NCBI RefSeq assembly: GCF_002358085.1
Contig: NZ_NTJD01000003.1
Span: 186,001 to 250,000 of the forward strand
DNA: 64,000 nucleotides
Reading direction: 5' to 3'
DNA from: Pseudothioclava arenosa
GTDB taxonomy: Bacteria; Pseudomonadota; Alphaproteobacteria; Rhodobacterales; Rhodobacteraceae
In this document: positions 1 to 8,169 of the stretch, one piece after another
How positions within the stretch are numbered: the first letter of the stretch is position 1
How the letters are laid out: the number at the start of each line of letters is the position of its first letter
Made by a program: the position numbers and the translations under genes
Notes under the pieces: model-generated
The model's input: the letters and a program-made list of their open reading frames with translations, nothing else
What the model was told of the DNA's origin: nothing
The model's database searches: none

Positions 1-235
1 TCGAGGTCACCTTGGTGTCGACCACCTGATACAGCGGCACCAGAAGCGGCGGGATCGCCACCAGCCCCGCAAGAAAGGCGAAACGCTCCGAGGTGGAATC
101 GCGCCCGCTGCCGTCCACCAGCCCGCCCAGAATGCCGCTTGCGCCCATGATCCGGCCATTGACCAGCAGATAAATCGCCGCGCCAAGGCCGATCATCAGG
201 CCTCCGACGAGGCCCCAGATCCAGTCCTGTTCCAT
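1..235 (-). CDS. YeeE/YedE (DUF395) family membrane protein, N-terminal part
   Basis: The reading frame starts at 235 and runs off the left edge, giving 78 residues. It has a hydrophobic first segment (GLVGGLMIGLGAAIYLLV), then NGRIMGASGILGGLVDG. The asparagine/glycine-rich NGRI-G-SGI-GG pattern is typical of the YeeE/YedE family, inner-membrane proteins implicated in uptake of thiosulfate or other sulfur compounds. A second membrane segment begins near residue 56. The gene is divergent from the TraR/DksA-like gene, and the FNR-type site at 321-334 lies between them. Substrate and full length cannot be judged from this fragment. Confidence 0.7.
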   Translation of the reverse strand, partial: MEQDWIWGLVGGLMIGLGAAIYLLVNGRIMGASGILGGLVDGSGRDSTSERFAFLAGLVAIPPLLVPLYQVVDTKVTS

Positions 236-320
236 CGTGATATCCCTTGTCGCGGCGCGTCTCCCGGCGCCGCAGTTCCGGGGCTACCGTATCGGGGCAG
301 GTGTATGATCGGCAAGCGGT

Positions 321-334
321 TTGACCTGTATCAA
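321..334. promoter_or_regulatory. FNR/DNR-type box upstream of TraR/DksA-like gene
   Basis: TTGAC-CTGT-ATCAA is a full-match dyad of the FNR/DNR/NNR class. Its centre is about 58 bp upstream of the start at 386 and about 92 bp from the divergent YeeE-like start. The spacing to 386 resembles that of the boxes before nirS, norC and nirE in this window. Confidence 0.6.
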
Positions 335-385
335 GGCCACCGGGCGCGGCTCGCTTCTAGATGAAATGATCAGAGGAGGACCGCC

Positions 386-709
386 ATGAAATCGGACGAT
401 ATCCGCCGCGAAGAGCTTCAGGCGCGCAAGGCGCAGCTGCTGGGCCGCATCGACCAGATCGAGGCCGAGTTGGAAAGCCATGAGGCCAAGGATTGGGAAG
501 AGATGGCGACCGAGCGCGAAGGCGACGAGGTGCTCCATGATCTGGGCGACTCCGCGCGCAACGAGCTGCGCATGATCGAGGCTGCACTCGCGCGTCTGGA
601 CGAGGGCGAGTATGGCTATTGCGTCACCTGCGGCGAGCGGATCGACGAAGCGCGCCTCGACCTGCTGCCGGCGACGCCTTTCTGCCGCAAACACGCGCCG
701 GGCGCCTGA
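386..709 (+). CDS. TraR/DksA-family zinc-finger protein
   Basis: This 107-residue protein has a charged helical (coiled-coil-like) region at about residues 1-75. A C-terminal zinc-binding motif follows: CVTC, 17 residues, then CRKH. The last ligand is His rather than the Cys of the classic C4 DksA finger. DksA/TraR proteins enter the RNA polymerase secondary channel and modulate transcription with or without ppGpp. At 107 residues this is shorter than DksA (about 150) and longer than TraR (about 73), like many short alphaproteobacterial paralogues. AGAGGAGG precedes the ATG. An FNR-type box lies about 58 bp upstream, suggesting induction at low oxygen. The family call is solid; the exact role is unknown. 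Confidence 0.85.
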   Translation: MKSDDIRREELQARKAQLLGRIDQIEAELESHEAKDWEEMATEREGDEVLHDLGDSARNELRMIEAALARLDEGEYGYCVTCGERIDEARLDLLPATPFCRKHAPGA

Positions 710-843
710 TCCGCGCCCGCCAAACCCCTGCCAAGCTTTGATCTTTGGCGTTGCCTCGCAGCGCCAAGCTCGTAAACTTGGGCGAACTGGGCCTGCCGTG
801 CGCCGCGGTCTCGCGGTGCCGCCGCAGGGAAGAGGAGCGGGAG

Positions 844-2865
844 ATGACCAGACGCGTAAAGCTGCAACGACGCGAGGGTGTGGCCCTGATCACGATGAGC
901 GGTCGGGGGCGCGATGGCGCGCGGGCGGGTTTCGACGCTGATCTGCGGGGCGCGCTTGGCAATGCGCTCGAGCTGGCGCTGGCCGAGCCGGGGGTGCGCG
1001 CGATCATTCTGCGCGCCGATCCCGAGGCGGGCGGCTGGCCGTTTTCGCCCGACCCTTTGATCGAATACGAGGCGCTGCAGGCGCCGGGCGACCCCGCCCG
1101 GGGGCTCGCGCCGGGGTTGGCGCCGCTCTGTGATCGCGTGGCCGGGGCGCCCCTGCCGGTGGTGGCCGAGCTTTCCGGGCTGGTCTCGGGGGCGGGGCTG
1201 GCGCTGGCGCAGGCGGCGGGGTTGCGGATCGCGGCGGCGGGCACGGTGTTTCTCGCGCGGGAATATGCGCTTGGATATTGTCCGGCCGGGGGTGCCGTGG
1301 TGCGCCTGGCGCAGCGCGCCGGGGCCGCCAGCACCATAGATTTCCTGCTGTCCGGGCGACGTGTGGCGGCGGCTCAGGCGGTCTCGCAGGGGCTGTGCGA
1401 CCTGGTGGTGCCCGCGCAGGATCTGGATGCGACGGCGATGGCGCGGGCGCTGGACGCGGCCGGTGGTCAGGCGCCGGGTTTGCCCGATCGTCGCAAGGCG
1501 CTGGCCGAGGTCGGGCGGTTCTTTGACGAAGTCTCCGAGATGCGCGCGCGGGTCGCCGAGGGGCGGCGCCATGATGCCGGGCAGCGGCTGATCGGTGTGG
1601 TCGAGGCGGCCGCGCTTTTGCCGATCCGCGAGGCACTCGATTTCGAAGCGGTCGCGCATCATGATCTGCTTGGCGCTTCGCTGGCGCAGGGGCTGATCCA
1701 TGCCGACCGGGTGCGCCGTCAGGCGCAGCGCCTGCCAGACGAGCCTTTGGCGGCCCCGCGCCCCGAGCGCGTCGCGCTTTGGGCGATGGGCGACCGGCTG
1801 GCGCTGGAGCTGGCCTCTGCCGGGCATCAGGTTATTTTCGGCGGTCCCGAGGATCGTGTCGCGCGGGCGCATGACCGGATCCTGAAGGAAATCGCGCTGC
1901 GTGCGGCCTCTGGCCGGATCGACGCGGCGCAGGCCGAGGCGCTGACGACGCGGATCGCCTTTGGCCGCAAGCTCCACGATCTGGCTGCGGCGCGGCTGGT
2001 CTATGCCGAGCCGACGGCGCCGGGCGAGGCGGATCTTGCCGCGCTGCGGGGCATCGTCGCGGGGCATCGCGTGCTGATGGTGGTCGCGGGGGCTGCGGCC
2101 GGGCCGGGCGAAATCCGGCTGCATCGCTCGGCGCGGTTGCGCGAACTCGCCCCCGAAGAGGGGATCGGCGCCGAGGCACTGTCCCGGGCGGCTGCGCCGC
2201 TGCGGCGGGCGGGTTCGGTGGTGATTTTTGGCGACGGGGTGGCCGACCGGCTGGAGGGCGCGTTTTTCGCCGCGGCCGAGCGCTGCGTCATGGCGGGGGC
2301 CTTGCCGGATGCCGTCGATCACGCGCTGGAAGACTTCGGCTTTGCGATCGGTCCGTTCCGGCGGATCGACGAGCGCGGCCTTGCTGGCGCCTTCGAGCGG
2401 CTCGCGGCGGCGCATCGCGCCCCCGGCCCCTATCTGAGTTACCTTGACCTTCTGGGCCAAAGCGGGCGCGAGGTCGGGCAAGGGATCTATCGTCATGCCG
2501 AGGGGCGCGCGCCGGAACTCCTGCCTGAAACCGCGGAAACTCTCGCCGCGCTGCGCCTTGAAGCCGGGATCGAGCCGCGCCGGATGTCCGCCTCAGAGAT
2601 CGTCACGCGGGTTCTGGCCGAACTGGCGGGGGAGGGGGCGGCCTTGCTGCATTCGGGGGCGGCGCTGCGGGCCGGCGATGTCGATCTGGCGGCGGAACTG
2701 GCGCTTGGCTTTCCTGCTGCACAGGGCGGGCCGCTTTATTGGGCGGACCGGATGGGGGCGCTGGCGGTGCGCAAGCGCCTGCGTCAGTTGATCGACGAGG
2801 GCGGGCCGAAGCCGGTCGCCCTGTGGGATGAACTGGTGCGCGATGGCGGCAAATTCGGGATCTGA
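844..2865 (+). CDS. FadJ/FadB-like fusion protein with degenerate active sites
   Basis: The 673-residue protein has the layout of a multifunctional beta-oxidation enzyme: an N-terminal crotonase fold (about 1-190), then a 3-hydroxyacyl-CoA dehydrogenase-like half (about 290-673). The crotonase core SGAGLALAQAAGLRIAAAG...AREYALGYCPAGG aligns with FadB. The second catalytic Glu (in REY) is kept, but the first, in GGGCE of FadB, is Ala here. The dehydrogenase nucleotide-binding motif GxGxMG reads VALWAMGDRLA and lacks the glycines, and the HFFNP motif is not recognisable. I chose the ATG at 844 because GAAGAGGAGCGGGAG precedes it and the crotonase fold starts directly. Fatty-acid oxidation activity is doubtful; a single remaining activity or a binding role is possible. 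Confidence 0.75.
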   Translation: MTRRVKLQRREGVALITMSGRGRDGARAGFDADLRGALGNALELALAEPGVRAIILRADPEAGGWPFSPDPLIEYEALQAPGDPARGLAPGLAPLCDRVAGAPLPVVAELSGLVSGAGLALAQAAGLRIAAAGTVFLAREYALGYCPAGGAVVRLAQRAGAASTIDFLLSGRRVAAAQAVSQGLCDLVVPAQDLDATAMARALDAAGGQAPGLPDRRKALAEVGRFFDEVSEMRARVAEGRRHDAGQRLIGVVEAAALLPIREALDFEAVAHHDLLGASLAQGLIHADRVRRQAQRLPDEPLAAPRPERVALWAMGDRLALELASAGHQVIFGGPEDRVARAHDRILKEIALRAASGRIDAAQAEALTTRIAFGRKLHDLAAARLVYAEPTAPGEADLAALRGIVAGHRVLMVVAGAAAGPGEIRLHRSARLRELAPEEGIGAEALSRAAAPLRRAGSVVIFGDGVADRLEGAFFAAAERCVMAGALPDAVDHALEDFGFAIGPFRRIDERGLAGAFERLAAAHRAPGPYLSYLDLLGQSGREVGQGIYRHAEGRAPELLPETAETLAALRLEAGIEPRRMSASEIVTRVLAELAGEGAALLHSGAALRAGDVDLAAELALGFPAAQGGPLYWADRMGALAVRKRLRQLIDEGGPKPVALWDELVRDGGKFGI

Positions 2866-2870
2866 GGGGC

Positions 2871-3086
2871 TCAGCCCAGCATGATCCCCGCGACCACCAT
2901 GATCAGGCCGAGCGCCGAAAGGAAAAACGCCCCGAGGTTCACGGTGACAGCGCGCTGAAGGCGCGCGCGCAGCGTTTCGTCGTCGAGGCCCGCGCGTTTC
3001 GCCTTCACGATCTCAAGGATCGACCACAGGATCACGGCGAGGCCGACCAGCGTGACGACGGCTCCGATCCAGATCAGAATTTGCAT
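2871..3086 (-). CDS. Small two-helix membrane protein, function unknown
   Basis: A 71-residue protein starting MQILIWIGAVVTLVGLAVILW. It has a membrane helix at about residues 3-23, a charged loop (EIVKAKRAGLDDETLRARLQRAV), and a second helix at about 47-70. The start at 3086 was preferred over longer ones because GGAGAG sits about 8 nt upstream and the first helix begins there. It is convergent with the FadJ-like gene, 5 bp away. I do not recognise a family function. Confidence 0.7.
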   Translation of the reverse strand: MQILIWIGAVVTLVGLAVILWSILEIVKAKRAGLDDETLRARLQRAVTVNLGAFFLSALGLIMVVAGIMLG

Positions 3087-3242
3087 GGGCAGGCTCTCCG
3101 GCATGACAGGGCGATTGCTGCCGGGGTAACGCGGCAAAACCCTGCTGACAAGCCCCGGAGCCCGCGCCACGCACCACTGGGCGCTTGAAGCCCGCGCCGG
3201 AACCGCTTAGCAAAGCGACGAACAGAGCCGAGGAGTGCGCCC

Positions 3243-3494
3243 ATGCCCAACGATGCCGTCTATTCCGTCGCCGCCGACGAGCTGCGCCAGTTCATCGAGC
3301 AATTCGAGAGCCTCGAAGCCGAGAAGAAGGACATCGCCGAGCAGCAGAAGGACATCATGTCCGAAGCCAAGGCGCGCGGTTACGACACCAAGGTGATGAA
3401 AAAGATCATCGCCCTGCGCAAGCGCGACAAGAACGACGTGGCCGAGGAAGAGGCGATCCTCGAGACCTACAAGGCCGCGCTCGGCATGCAGTAA
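3243..3494 (+). CDS. gapR: GapR-family nucleoid-associated protein (DUF2312/UPF0335)
   Basis: The 83-residue acidic and basic helical protein carries the characteristic core ELRQFIEQFESLEAEKKDIA, then KDIMSEAKARGYDTKVMKKI and IALRKRD. In Caulobacter, GapR binds overtwisted AT-rich DNA ahead of replication and transcription forks and stimulates type II topoisomerases. Length and sequence match the family, which is nearly universal in Alphaproteobacteria. A purine-rich AGGAG lies before the ATG. A strong intrinsic terminator follows directly. Confidence 0.92.
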   Translation: MPNDAVYSVAADELRQFIEQFESLEAEKKDIAEQQKDIMSEAKARGYDTKVMKKIIALRKRDKNDVAEEEAILETYKAALGMQ

Positions 3495-3514
3495 GGCGCC
3501 CTGCCGCGCCCGAC

Positions 3515-3544
3515 AGCCCCGGCCCCGCGGCCGGGGTTTTTTCA
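3515..3544 (+). terminator. Rho-independent terminator after gapR
   Basis: The GC-rich inverted repeat CCCCGGCC/GGCCGGGG is followed by a run of T and lies about 20 bp after the gapR stop. It also separates gapR from the convergent gene ending at 3555. Confidence 0.85.
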
Positions 3545-3554
3545 TTTTCGGGGG

Positions 3555-4430
3555 TCAGGGCGCGATGAAGGTCACGCCGTCCATCGCCGCGATCTCGGCC
3601 ACGTCGAGGTCGTAAAGCGCGGTGATGTCGTCGATCAGTTCCTCGGTCCAGCCGGGCAGGTCGGCCTCGACCTCAAGCGCCTCCGGGCGGGCGAATTTGT
3701 CGAGGAAGGCGGTGTGGATCTTGCGCCGCTGCGCAACCGACTGCGGCGGGTGCGTGGCGACATAGGCACGCAGCCGCTCGATCCCCTCGGGGCGCATGAT
3801 CTCGGTCAGGATTTCCTCGTCGCCGCGCAGCGCCGCCTCGGGCGGCAGGCCCGCGACGGCGCGGATCACCTCGGGCCAGATCAGTGGCAGGTCTTCGTTG
3901 CACCACAGCACCAGCTTGCGGCCTTCGAGCGCGTGGACCATCTCGCGCACCAAGGGCGCCCAGCGCAATTCGCGCGGGTCATGTTCGCACATAGTTTCGC
4001 GATAGGTGCGGTTCGGCTGGCTAGCGCGCAGTTGCGGGATCAACGTGGCCGGATTGATCAGCGCCATGTGAAACTCGGTCTCGTCCTGCGGGAAGAGATT
4101 GGCCATCGGGCGCAGCTTGTCTGGCACCATCGCGTAGAAGCCCTGCGGCGTGATGACGCGATCGGGGATGCACAGAAAGAATTCATGGCTGAAGATCAGC
4201 CGCTCGACATTGTCCTGATCCGAACAGGCGGTCAGGATGCGCTGTTGCGTCTCGGGGTCGGCGGTCGATCCGCGCAGCGCCAGCAGCGTGTCGCGCAAAA
4301 CCAGCCGATAGCGCTGCGGATGCGGCACGATCACGCCTTCGCGGCGCAGGCTGCGGAAGTTCTGCGAAAGGGTGCGCACGATCCGATCCTGATCGGTCAT
4401 ATGCGCGCCCATGTGAAAAACGACCTGCAT
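3555..4430 (-). CDS. Conserved hypothetical protein, weakly sulfotransferase-like
   Basis: A 291-residue soluble protein starting MQVVFHMGAHMTDQDRIVRTL. The opening resembles the FHxGAHKTG(S/T) P-loop of PAPS-dependent sulfotransferase-like proteins, but the Lys and Ser/Thr that bind phosphate are missing (GAHMTDQD). The rest has no motif I can name. The start at 4430 was chosen over 4520 because the fold begins there and the longer form would overlap the divergent permease gene. The 88-bp divergent gap to the ABC permease at 4519 suggests shared promoter DNA, not a shared function. Confidence 0.65.
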   Translation of the reverse strand: MQVVFHMGAHMTDQDRIVRTLSQNFRSLRREGVIVPHPQRYRLVLRDTLLALRGSTADPETQQRILTACSDQDNVERLIFSHEFFLCIPDRVITPQGFYAMVPDKLRPMANLFPQDETEFHMALINPATLIPQLRASQPNRTYRETMCEHDPRELRWAPLVREMVHALEGRKLVLWCNEDLPLIWPEVIRAVAGLPPEAALRGDEEILTEIMRPEGIERLRAYVATHPPQSVAQRRKIHTAFLDKFARPEALEVEADLPGWTEELIDDITALYDLDVAEIAAMDGVTFIAP

Positions 4431-4518
4431 CAGCCCCCGTCGGTGTTCTTGTCGATTGCGGGCGACAATATCGGCGCTTTTCTGGACAGGCAAACCTCTT
4501 TCGGGGTAAGCCGCTGTC

Positions 4519-6213
4519 ATGGTTTCCGATTCAAAGACTCAAGAAATCCCCGTTCCCCTGCCGCGCCGCTCGTCGGGTCTGCGGCAATCGGGCGGTGGCA
4601 TCTGGTCTTTGGGGGCGGTGGTGATCGCGCTACTGGTGGTCGCGCCGATCCTGTCGGTGGTCTGGATCGCGCTGAACCCGACCGAGAATATCTGGCCGCA
4701 TCTGATGTCCACGACGCTGCCGCGCTACCTGACCAACACTGCGATTCTGGCGCTGGGCGTGGCGGTTCTGTCGGCGGCAAGCGGGGCGGGGGCGGCCTGG
4801 CTGATCTCGATGTACAGCTTCCCCGGCGCGCGGGTTCTGGAATGGCTGTTGCTGTTGCCGCTGGCGATCCCGGCCTATGTCGGCGCCTATGCGCTGGTGG
4901 ATTTTCTCGATTATTCGGGGCCGGTGCAGGTGGCCCTGCGCGAGGCGTTCGGCTGGAGTTCGGCGCGCGACTACTGGTTCCCGCAGGTGCGCACGCGCTG
5001 GGCGGCGGTGGTGGTGCTTGCGGCGGCGCTTTATCCCTATGTTTACCTGCTCGCGCGTTCGGCCTTTCGCGAGCAATCGGGCGGCAGCTATGAGGTCGCG
5101 CGGGCGCTGGGTGCGGGGGGCTTCGGGCTGTTCTGGCGCGTGGGCCTGCCGCTGGCGCGCCCCGCGATCGCGGCGGGCGCGGCGATCGCGATGATGGAGA
5201 CCGTCGCCGATTTCGGCGTGGTCGATTATTTCGGCGTGCAAACCCTGACCACGGGCATCTTCACCACCTGGCTCGAAGCGGGCAACGCGGGGGGCGCGGC
5301 GCAGATCGCGGTGGTGATCCTTGGTATCGTCTTCGTGCTGCTCGCGCTTGAGAAAACCTCGCGCCGGCATTCGCGCTATTATCAATCTGCCCGTCAGCCG
5401 CGCCCGATCCAGCGGGTGCGGATCAAGGGCGGCTGGGGCTGGGGGGCGACGCTCTTGTGCAGCCTGCCGTTTGCGATGGGCTTCGTGCTGCCGGTCGCGG
5501 TGATCTCGGTGCATGCGCTGCAGAACCCCGAGGCCTGGTTCGGGCCGGGCCTGCTGCGCGCGCTGTGGCATACGGTGGCCGTGGGCGGCACGGCGGCGGT
5601 GCTGACGGTGGGGGCGGCGCTGTTCATGGTCTATGGCGTGCGGATGACGGGCCGGCGCCTGCCGCGCTACCTGCTGCCCTTCACCACGTTGGGCTATGCG
5701 GCGCCGGGCGCGGTGCTGGCGGTCGGGATCCTGTTGCCGCTGGCCGCGCTCGATCATCGGGTGGCTGATACGATCCTCGCGCTGACCGGCTATGATCCGG
5801 GGCTGGTGCTGACGGGCTCGGCGCTGGCGATCGTGCTGGCCTATATGGTGCGCTTCTTCGCGATCGCGCAGGGCGCGGCCGATACCGCCTTCGGGCGGGT
5901 GTCGCCTTCGCTGCCGATGGCGGCGCGCTCGCTGGGGCGCACCGCGGGCGGCGCCCTGCGCGAGGTCTATCTGCCGCTGATGCGCGGCTCGGTCGGGTCG
6001 GGGTTGCTGCTGGTGTTCGTCGATTGCGTCAAGGAGCTGCCCGCGACGATGCTGCTGCGGCCCTTCAACTACGAGACGCTGGCCACGCGCGTGCATGAAA
6101 AGGCGAGCCTCGAGAATCTGGGCGACGCGGCCCCGCCCGCGCTTCTGGTGATGGCGGTGGGGCTGTTGGCCACGGCCTTCCTCGCGCGCGCCAACCTCGC
6201 CAAGCGCCGCTGA
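4519..6213 (+). CDS. Iron(III)-type ABC transporter permease (FbpB/SfuB-like)
   Basis: A 564-residue polytopic protein formed by two fused binding-protein-dependent permease domains, about 12 membrane segments in all. Each half contains an EAA loop for contact with the ATPase: EVARALGAGGFGLFWRVGLP in the first and MAARSLGRTAGGALREVYLP in the second. This duplicated single-chain design is typical of FbpB/SfuB/AfuB ferric iron permeases; thiamine and 2-aminoethylphosphonate permeases share it, so the substrate is inferred. No periplasmic binding protein or ATPase gene lies next to it in this window, so partners must be encoded elsewhere. A tRNA gene follows 55 bp downstream. Confidence 0.85.
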   Translation: MVSDSKTQEIPVPLPRRSSGLRQSGGGIWSLGAVVIALLVVAPILSVVWIALNPTENIWPHLMSTTLPRYLTNTAILALGVAVLSAASGAGAAWLISMYSFPGARVLEWLLLLPLAIPAYVGAYALVDFLDYSGPVQVALREAFGWSSARDYWFPQVRTRWAAVVVLAAALYPYVYLLARSAFREQSGGSYEVARALGAGGFGLFWRVGLPLARPAIAAGAAIAMMETVADFGVVDYFGVQTLTTGIFTTWLEAGNAGGAAQIAVVILGIVFVLLALEKTSRRHSRYYQSARQPRPIQRVRIKGGWGWGATLLCSLPFAMGFVLPVAVISVHALQNPEAWFGPGLLRALWHTVAVGGTAAVLTVGAALFMVYGVRMTGRRLPRYLLPFTTLGYAAPGAVLAVGILLPLAALDHRVADTILALTGYDPGLVLTGSALAIVLAYMVRFFAIAQGAADTAFGRVSPSLPMAARSLGRTAGGALREVYLPLMRGSVGSGLLLVFVDCVKELPATMLLRPFNYETLATRVHEKASLENLGDAAPPALLVMAVGLLATAFLARANLAKRR

Positions 6214-6268
6214 CGCCCTTGCGCCACCGCTTGCGCAGACCCATTTCCGCCTGTATCTCGGCAGCGAG

Positions 6269-6344
6269 GCCGGCGTAGCTCAGTTGGTAGAGCGTCTGAT
6301 TTGTAATCAGGGGGTCGGGGGTTCGAGTCCCTCCGCCGGCACCA
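6269..6344 (+). tRNA. tRNA-Thr (anticodon TGT)
   Basis: 76-nt cloverleaf with acceptor GCCGGCG paired to CGCCGGC, discriminator A and encoded CCA. The D arm is GCTC-AGTTGGTA-GAGC. The anticodon stem TCTGA/TCAGG encloses the loop TTTGTAA (anticodon TGT). The T arm contains GGTTCGAGTCC. All stems pair. Confidence 0.97.
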
Positions 6345-6368
6345 TTCCCCGCGACATCTGCGTTTCGA

Positions 6369-6382
6369 TTGAGAAAAGTCAA
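6369..6382. promoter_or_regulatory. FNR/DNR-like box upstream of ubiE-menA
   Basis: TTGAG-AAAA-GTCAA has one mismatch from the TTGAC/T-N4-GTCAA dyad. Its centre is about 71 bp upstream of the ubiE/menG start at 6447, close to the distance seen for nirS, norC and nirE. Confidence 0.45.
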
Positions 6383-6446
6383 AGCTCGCGGCATCTTGGC
6401 GGTGCTAGCTCGCGGCAAGGCGGTTTGGCCTCATCCTGGGAATTCG

Positions 6447-7199
6447 ATGACCCGCGCGACCCGACTTGATGAATTGCGCACCAGCTTTGGTGAACGCTCG
6501 CTGGAGGAAACCCAGCGGCGCCGCGAGGTTACGGCGCTGTTCGACCGCATCGCGCCGCGCTACGACCTGATGAACGACCTGATGAGCTTTGGCACGCATC
6601 GGCTGTGGAAGCGCGCTTTCGTGCGCCGCGCGGTGCGGCGGCTGGGGCCGCGCACGGGGACCGTGGTCGATCTGGCGGGTGGCACGGGCGATATTGCGCG
6701 GGCGCTGCGGGCGCGCTTGCCAGGCCAGAAAATCGTGGTGACAGACCCGTCTGAGGGCATGCTGGCCGAGGCGCGGCGGCGTTCGGGCGCGGCGCTCGAC
6801 TATGTGCAGGCGCCGGGCGAAGACCTGCCCTTTGCCGATAATTCCGTGGCGCTGCTGACGCTCTCGTTCGGGCTGCGGAACATGACCGACCCGGCGGCGG
6901 GCCTGCGCGAGGTGGCGCGGGTGCTGGAGCCCGGCGGGGTCTTTGCGCTGTTGGAATTTTCGCGCCCCGATCCCTGGTTCGCGCCGCTTTACGGGCTGCA
7001 TGCGCGCCATGTGATCCCGCGTCTGGGTGGTGCGGTGGCGCGCGATCCGGGCGCTTATCGCTATCTTGTGGAATCGATCGAGCGCTTCCCCGCGCGTGCC
7101 GATATGCAGCGCGAAATCGCCGCAGCCGGGTTGAAACTTGTCGAGGAACGCGCTTTCGTGTTCGGCGTCGCTCGCATGCAGATCGCGGAAAAAACATGA
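6447..7199 (+). CDS. ubiE: UbiE/MenG-type demethylquinone C-methyltransferase
   Basis: The 250-residue class I SAM methyltransferase contains the UbiE signatures FDRIAPRYDLMNDLMSFGTHRLWKR near the N-terminus, SAM motif I VVDLAGGTGDIARAL, and FGLRNMTD...LREVARVLEPGG. It methylates the ring of demethylmenaquinone and/or the 2-polyprenyl-6-methoxy-benzoquinol in ubiquinone synthesis. The ATG at 6447 was chosen because homology starts there. The gene overlaps menA by 4 bp (ATGA), so the two are translationally coupled. Pairing with menA, and not with ubiB, suggests that demethylmenaquinone is the relevant substrate here. This could be a second copy of a housekeeping ubiE located elsewhere. Confidence 0.88.
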   Translation: MTRATRLDELRTSFGERSLEETQRRREVTALFDRIAPRYDLMNDLMSFGTHRLWKRAFVRRAVRRLGPRTGTVVDLAGGTGDIARALRARLPGQKIVVTDPSEGMLAEARRRSGAALDYVQAPGEDLPFADNSVALLTLSFGLRNMTDPAAGLREVARVLEPGGVFALLEFSRPDPWFAPLYGLHARHVIPRLGGAVARDPGAYRYLVESIERFPARADMQREIAAAGLKLVEERAFVFGVARMQIAEKT

Positions 7200-8092
7200 C
7201 TGGACAAAGCCTTGCACAGACCCGAGAGCGGTTGGCGGCGCTGCCGCGACTGGCTTTGTGGATTATCGCGGCGCGGTTCAAGACGGTGAGCCTGTCGCTG
7301 ATGCCGGTGCTGGCGGCGGGCTGGCTGGCGGCGGGGCAGGGCGGGTTTCGGCCTGATGTGATGCTCGCGGCGATGCTGGCGGCCAGCGCGATTCAGGTCG
7401 GCACGAACCTGTGGAACGATGCGGCCGATGCGGCGCGCGGCGTGGACCGTGACGACCGGCTCGGGCCGCCGCGGATGACGGCGCTCGGGCTTCTGGACGG
7501 GGCGCAGGTGCGCCGCGCGGCCTTGGCGGCCTTTGGCGCGGCGGTGCTGGCGGGGCTGTATCTGGTGGCTCTGGGCGGCTGGCCGATCGTGGCAATCGGG
7601 CTCATGTCGCTGTTGCTTGGCTACCTTTATTCGATGGGCCCCTATCCGATGTCGGGCCTGCCCTTCGGCGAGGTTCTGGTGATCGCTTTCTTCGGCTTTG
7701 TCGCGGTTTCGGCCACGGCCTGGCTGCAGGGTGTCGACCCGATGGCGGGGCGCACGCTTTTGACGGGGGCGATGATCGGCTTTCCGGCGGCGGCGGTGCT
7801 GTTGCTGAACAATCACCGCGACCGCGCGCAGGACGAACGTGCGGGGCGGCGCACCCTGGCCATCGTGATCGGCGAGCGGGCCTCGAAACTTCTCTATTTT
7901 GCGTTCCTGTTGGCGGCCTGCGGCTTTGCCGCGCTGATCGCGCCGAGCCTGTGGCTGGCACTGCCGGTGGGGCTGGTGCTCTGGCTCGGGCACGCGATGT
8001 GGCATTGGCAGATTTCGGCGAAACTCAACCGGTTGCTGGCACAGACTGCCGGGGCCCAGATGCTTCTGGTGCTTGCGGTGGTTCTGGCCTGA
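7196..8092 (+). CDS. menA: MenA-like 1,4-dihydroxy-2-naphthoate prenyltransferase
   Basis: A 298-residue UbiA-superfamily membrane prenyltransferase with about eight hydrophobic segments. The first Asp-rich motif is NLWNDAADAARGVDRDDRLGP (D75, D78 region), matching the MenA form NxxNDYxDxxxGxD-R-GP. The second is NNHRDRAQDERAGRRTLA (D209, D213), matching the MenA NNxRDxxxDxxxGKxTLA motif better than that of UbiA. It would attach the polyprenyl tail to DHNA at the membrane. No men or mqn ring-synthesis genes lie nearby. A terminator follows. The MenA call rests on motif style; a different UbiA-family prenyltransferase is less likely. Confidence 0.8.
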   Translation: MTGQSLAQTRERLAALPRLALWIIAARFKTVSLSLMPVLAAGWLAAGQGGFRPDVMLAAMLAASAIQVGTNLWNDAADAARGVDRDDRLGPPRMTALGLLDGAQVRRAALAAFGAAVLAGLYLVALGGWPIVAIGLMSLLLGYLYSMGPYPMSGLPFGEVLVIAFFGFVAVSATAWLQGVDPMAGRTLLTGAMIGFPAAAVLLLNNHRDRAQDERAGRRTLAIVIGERASKLLYFAFLLAACGFAALIAPSLWLALPVGLVLWLGHAMWHWQISAKLNRLLAQTAGAQMLLVLAVVLA

Positions 8093-8112
8093 TCGTCCCC
8101 GGAACGATCAGG

Positions 8113-8147
8113 AAAAAAGGCCGCCGGTTTCCCGGCGGCCTTTCTTT
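8113..8147. terminator. Bidirectional terminator between menA and the PCuAC gene
   Basis: The inverted repeat AAAGGCCGCCGG/CCGGCGGCCTTT has an A-run before and a T-run after it, so it can terminate both converging transcripts (menA ending at 8092, PCuAC gene ending at 8170). Confidence 0.85.
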
Positions 8148-8169
8148 TCGGGCGATGATGTGGGGACGC

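Noticed and set aside
616-2496. A long minus-strand frame opposite the FadJ-like gene
   Set aside because: Arg/Pro/Gln-rich composition typical of antisense frames in high-GC DNA; the plus-strand frame has real crotonase motifs.
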